Below, piece after piece: positions 60,305 to 64,000 of a stretch of DNA of 64,000 nt. Position 1 is the stretch's first letter, and every line of letters begins with the position of its first letter. The notes beneath the pieces are model-generated. The model was not told the origin of the DNA, searched no databases, and saw nothing but the letters and a program-made list of their open reading frames with translations. Location: positions 151,011 to 215,010 of the forward strand of contig VCMS01000007.1 of the NCBI GenBank assembly GCA_022539475.1. Reading direction: 5' to 3'. The position numbers and the translations under genes are program-made. This DNA is from Gracilaria domingensis. Its lineage: Eukaryota > Rhodophyta > Florideophyceae > Gracilariales > Gracilariaceae.

Positions 60305-61093
60305 TGATGGAGGTTATAGCTGGAAAGGGAAGGTTGAGAGAAAGGATGGGGGGAATAAAAGGAAGTTCGCCAGCTCTGGCTCGGAATTTACTTGGAGGTG
60401 CTCGAGTCACCGCTTATATAGAACTACTTTGCGCAACCATCGCACAACTCCAACTCCAAGCAATACCTAAACCACTAGCTAGAGACACTCAATACTACCA
60501 ATCATCTTCTAACATAACATGGTAACACTGCCACACTATCATAACAGCTTACAACAACAAAGCACAACAACGCACAACAGTGCACAACCGTGCACATCAA
60601 GTTACGTGCCTACACATAACCATGACCATGCACAGATTCACATAGTGCCAACACACTGTAATCCGTACACGCCACCATAACAGTTACGTACAAGCTCACC
60701 AACTAACACGTCACCACAAACTCACTCCAAGTCCTACGTCACCAACAATACCACAGTGTAAACCTCTTGACAGCGCATCTACTCTTCACCATAGTGCCAA
60801 AGTCACATCAAGCTGTCCTACATGTCCACGTACATACGTGTGTACCCTGTGCATCATGTACAGTATGCCCAGTGTACTAGCTACACACGTGTACCCCGGA
60901 AACAACCCATTAGCGCCACAACACTTGTACGAACCACAATGCATATGACCATTTGCAGTAGCCAATCACAAGCCCGTTTCACGTTGAGTTTGCGCAGAGG
61001 CGCATATGCGCTTTTCCAACGGCACCCTCCAAAACAGCCCATGCTCCCCAGCACTTTTGGTTTTCAGTGACAGCACAGGGTCAACATCCAACA
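60305..61093 (-). repeat. C3a 5' LTR and left outer part of the palindrome
   Basis: In minus sense it starts TGTTGGATGTTGACC at 61093 and ends near 60305. Except for its outer 65 bp or so, it is almost identical to the opposite-strand LTR 62031-62816. It is also directly followed by a pol 3' end on its right, so it serves as 3' LTR to that fragment. Confidence 0.92.
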
Positions 61094-61460
61094 CCCCCCC
61101 TCTGTCACTGACTTCAAACTTCTATGTGAATCACACCACCGGCTTCGCGGAACCTCTCGTGCTTCACTCGCGCAAGCGGCTTATTCAGCATGTCGGCAAC
61201 CATGGAATCCGTCGGGCAGTAGAACAGCACAATCGACTTGGCCTGCAGAGCTTCTCGAGTGAAGTGGAACCGAATTTCAATATGCTTGGTTCGCCTGTTC
61301 ACCACTCCATTTCGAGCAAGGTCAATGCTGCCCTGGTTGTCAACATACATGGGAGTTGGTTCAACCAGCAGCTTTACAGACCCCTCTGGTTCCATGTCAA
61401 TCACACTGCCAATACCGTTCCAAAGTCGCCTAAGCCAGATCGCCTCCTTGGTGCCAGAGC
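61094..61460 (-). pseudogene. C3 RNase H 3' end fragment (left palindrome arm)
   Basis: In minus sense it carries the C3 pol end (GTKEAIWLRRLWNGIGSVID, NQGSIDLARNGVVNRRTKH) followed by the polypurine tract and the LTR at 61093. Fragment only. Confidence 0.9.
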
Positions 61461-62010
61461 TACCACGTTCGGGTTGACGTATGGCTCCAGCACCGACTTG
61501 CAACTGCACGGCTATGTGGGCTCTGACTGGGCTGGCGATGTTGCCAACCGCAAGTCCACTAGTGGATACTTGTTCATGATGTGCGGTGGTGCTGTGTCGT
61601 GGTCGTCTCGTCAACAGGAGGTAGTTCCTCTGTCGAGTGCAGAGGCTGAGTACGTGAGCTTGTGCTCTGGCACCAAGGAGGCGATCTGGCTTAGGCGACT
61701 TTGGAACGGTATTGGCAGTGTGATTGACATGGAACCAGAGGGGTCTGTAAAGCTGCTGGTTGAACCAACTCCCATGTATGTTGACAACCAGGGCAGCATT
61801 GACCTTGCTCGAAATGGAGTGGTGAACAGGCGAACCAAGCATATTGAAATTCGGTTCCACTTCACTCGAGAAGCTCTGCAGGCCAAGTCGATTGTGCTGT
61901 TCTACTGCCCGACGGATTCCATGGTTGCCGACATGCTGAATAAGCCGCTTGCGCGAGTGAAGCACGAGAGGTTCCGCGAAGCCGGTGGTGTGATTCACAT
62001 AGAAGTTTGA
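61461..62010 (+). pseudogene. C3 RNase H 3' end fragment (palindrome centre and right arm)
   Basis: In plus sense it reads TTFGLTYGSSTDLQLHGYVG, SSRQQEVVPLSSAEAEYVSL and on to the pol end, then the polypurine tract AGAGGGGGGG at 62021-62030. The first 200 bp overlap in content with the fragment ending at 50795. Fragment only. Confidence 0.9.
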
Positions 62011-62030
62011 AGTCAGTGACAGAGGGGGGG

Positions 62031-62816
62031 TGTTGGATGTTGACCCTGTGCTGTCACTGAAAACCAAAAGTGCTGGGGAGCATGGGCTGTTTTGGAGGGT
62101 GCCGTTGGAAAAGCGCATATGCGCCTCTGCGCAAACTCAACGTGAAACGGGCTTGTGATTGGCTACTGCAAATGGTCATATGCATTGTGGTTCGTACAAG
62201 TGTTGTGGCGCTAATGGGTTGTTTCCGGGGTACACGTGTGTAGCTAGTACACTGGGCATACTGTACATGATGCACAGGGTACACACGTATGTACGTGGAC
62301 ATGTAGGACAGCTTGATGTGACTTTGGCACTATGGTGAAGAGTAGATGCGCTGTCAAGAGGTTTACACTGTGGTATTGTTGGTGACGTAGGACTTGGAGT
62401 GAGTTTGTGGTGACGTGTTAGTTGGTGAGCTTGTACGTAACTGTTATGGTGGCGTGTACGGATTACAGTGTGTTGGCACTATGTGAATCTGTGCATGGTC
62501 ATGGTTATGTGTAGGCACGTAACTTGATGTGCACGGTTGTGCACTGTTGTGCGTTGTTGTGCTTTGTTGTTGTAAGCTGTCATGATAGTGTGGCAGTGTT
62601 ACCATGTTATGTTAGAAGATGATTGGTAGTATTGAGTGTCTCTAGCTAGTGGTTTAGGTATTGCTTGGAGTTGGAGTTGTGCGATGGTTGCGCAAAGTAG
62701 TTCTATATAAGCGGTGACTCGAGCACCTCCAAGTAAATTCCGAGCCAGAGCTGGCGAACTTCCCTTCATTCCCCTATCCTTTCTTCAACCTTCCCTTTCA
62801 GCTTCAACCTCTATCA
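62031..62816 (+). repeat. C3 LTR, right palindrome arm
   Basis: A 786-bp LTR, TGTTGGATGTTGACCC to CAACCTCTATCA, with a polypurine tract directly before it. It is followed at once by a minus-strand pol fragment. Confidence 0.93.
62704..62711 (+). promoter_or_regulatory. TATA box of the C3 LTR
   Basis: TATATAAG lies within TTCTATATAAGCGGTGACTC. The same block recurs in every C3 LTR in the window, so it is the likely core promoter of the family. Confidence 0.7.
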
Positions 62817-63382
62817 GTCGGCTCACCAGATGACGAAGTCTCATACTTCTGCACATACACCCACTTGGACGAAATCACGTTGCTGTCTGCTGGCCTTGGC
62901 ACTAGATCCCACGTGTCGTGCTCCATCAACGATTGATACTCACTCCTCATCGCCTTCTTCCAAGCTTCGGAATCAGGACGTGACACTGCGTCACAGTACG
63001 ACGAAGGAGTATCATCACTGGCTGTAAGGAAAGCACTGGCACCACGCCACCCTGAGGATGTCGTTTTTCTCTGACGTGTGGATCTACGAAAGGGCTGCGT
63101 CTCTGGCACTCCTGGCTCATCATGTGTCTCTGGTGTAGTGTGTTCATCCGTACTGGCATTCGTGGTATTCTCGTGAGAAGCTGGTGCAGAAGGGTCATCT
63201 TCACAATCATCGGTGGATGTGTCAGAGGTTGAGGCTTCAGCAGCTCCCGCCTTGTCGACCAAGTCGATATCCGCATAGTCCTCATGTTCAGAGTGCTCGT
63301 CACTTTCAGTTCCAGAGCACTCGTCAAACCTCACATCTCGTGACACAATCACCTTCTTCTTCTGGCTGTCCCACAACTTGTA
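62817..63382 (-). pseudogene. C3 pol fragment (integrase tail to RT start)
   Basis: In minus sense it reads RYKLWDSQKKKVIVSRDVRF, an acidic Ser/Thr linker, TQPFRRSTRQRKTTSS, then EYQSLMEHDTWDLVPRP. This matches about 57270-56705 of C3a. Cut by an LTR on the left and by repeat D on the right. Confidence 0.9.
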
Positions 63383-63685
63383 TCTAACGCAGCGTGCGCA
63401 GGTTAGACAAAGGGAAGTGAGGAAAATGTGAACAAGATGGGTAAAACAAACAAAGGGGGTAGGCCACCTTCGACCGAGTTTAGTGAACGGGGACGATCGC
63501 AACCTTCTAGTACTAACCGCGCACCGCCGCCGTCGCTGCATGCGACATAACAGCACACGCTGTCAAAGTGTACACCTTGACAACGAAAGCGCGCGCAAAT
63601 CACAAACCGAATTCAAAACAACTAAATCAAACCGCGCCAAATCCAATGCCAACTCCATGATCCATTAGTAGCCCCAAAAAATCAA
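63383..63685. repeat. Dispersed repeat D, copy 2
   Basis: This matches 48978-49285. The switch from pol to repeat is abrupt at 63382/63383 (TTGTAT then CTAACGCAG). Confidence 0.65.
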
Positions 63686-63899
63686 CATTTTCAATCCGGC
63701 GCATCAAACCCCCTCGCGCAGCTCAGAATCCCACATTCGCTCCAAAACCCTTCGCAATAGCCTAGAATCGCACATCTTGCAAAAACCGCCCAGTATAGCC
63801 TGTATTCGCACATTCTCAGCTACTGCATAAGTGGCCAACACTAGCAGACTCCAACCAATCACAGCGCACCACTTGTACCATCCGCCACTCCTAGCCCAT
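63686..63899. other. Short stretch without a supported feature
   Basis: No gene was seen. It may belong to the same LTR as the next feature, since it lies between repeat D and LTR-like sequence. Confidence 0.3.
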
Positions 63900-64000
63900 A
63901 CAGCCAGAACCACTTGTCCAAACTACGTTGCATACACGCATTTGCAGTAGCCAATCATATTGCAGTATCACGTTGGGTTTGCGTAGAGGCGCATATCGTC
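63900..64000 (-). repeat. Partial diverged C3-type LTR at window end
   Basis: CATTTGCAGTAGCCAATCA, CACGTTGGGTTTGCG and AGAGGCGCATAT match the U3 part of the C3 LTR (compare 60949-61010), in minus orientation. It continues past the window. Confidence 0.6.

Larger units (their letters stand above)
54586..61093 (-). mobile_element. C3a: nearly complete Ty1/copia element
   Basis: LTRs are 54586-55368 (3') and 60305-61093 (5'). The internal part has a leader of about 950 bp, gag-pol in one long run (59347 to 55406) and a polypurine tract beside the 3' LTR. It looks largely whole, with about one or two breaks. Flanking target duplications cannot be read because both ends join other copies of the family. 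Confidence 0.92.
60305..62816. repeat. 2.5-kb near-perfect palindrome of C3 LTR plus pol 3' end
   Basis: The left arm 60305-61460 is the reverse complement of 61664-62816. Mirror positions keep a constant sum (123124) over more than 1 kb, so there are no length differences except near the outer tips. Only about one mismatch was noticed between the inner arms. The unpaired centre is 61461-61663 (203 bp). Each arm contains an LTR, polypurine tract and RNase H 3' coding end. Confidence 0.92.

Noticed and set aside
61006-62118. Two 334-residue ORFs on opposite strands sharing most of their sequence
   Set aside because: They are a by-product of the palindrome: each reads through the reverse complement of LTR and pol. 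They are not a real gene pair.

Overview
This window is eukaryotic DNA dominated by LTR retrotransposons, with one small island of host genes. The evidence for a eukaryote is the Ty3/gypsy and Ty1/copia elements with LTRs and target-site duplications, two C2H2 zinc-finger genes, and a secreted single-pass membrane protein gene. The three host genes read as single uninterrupted frames. Compact intronless genes beside dense gypsy/copia nests would suit a red alga such as a florideophyte, but that is inference and nothing seen fixes the species. No rRNA, tRNA or CRISPR was recognised.

Layout. 1-11691: a long chromodomain-bearing gypsy element (here G1), cut by the window edge, with a run of antisense ORFs before its 3' LTR. 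12291-24872: a three-level nest. Gypsy G2a (+) carries gypsy G2b (-) inside its 3' LTR, and G2b carries a small copia derivative C1 inside its integrase region; each boundary has a readable target duplication. 24878-27430: quiet DNA with a degenerate 30-bp repeat and a faint element-leader relic. 27.4-33.4 kb: host gene island (C2H2 gene, DUF2207-like membrane protein gene, second C2H2 gene on the minus strand). 33.4-35.8 kb: AT-rich, no gene seen. 35.8-43.6 kb: an old copia element C2 (-), hit by a solo gypsy LTR, lying between two head-to-head copies of another degraded element. 43.6-46.3 kb: gypsy relic G4 (-). 46.3-64.0 kb: a dense cluster of one copia family (C3), with solo LTRs, a nearly complete copy C3a (-), a non-coding derivative C3b (-) sharing an LTR with it, and a 2.5-kb near-perfect palindrome made of C3 LTR and pol 3' ends.

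The most unusual signal is inside C3b (about 52943-53860). It is an array of a dozen or more hairpins whose loops are nearly constant while their stems differ and stay complementary. Where a stem is imperfect on the plus strand, it becomes a G-U wobble in the minus-strand RNA, which is the element's own sense. Other notable signals are the antisense ORF run in G1 that ends in a strong hairpin, the palindrome, and a conserved two-hairpin leader in C3 with one compensatory pair change.

The elements are described as fossils. Most are broken several times; G2b (apart from its insertion) and C3a look the most complete.
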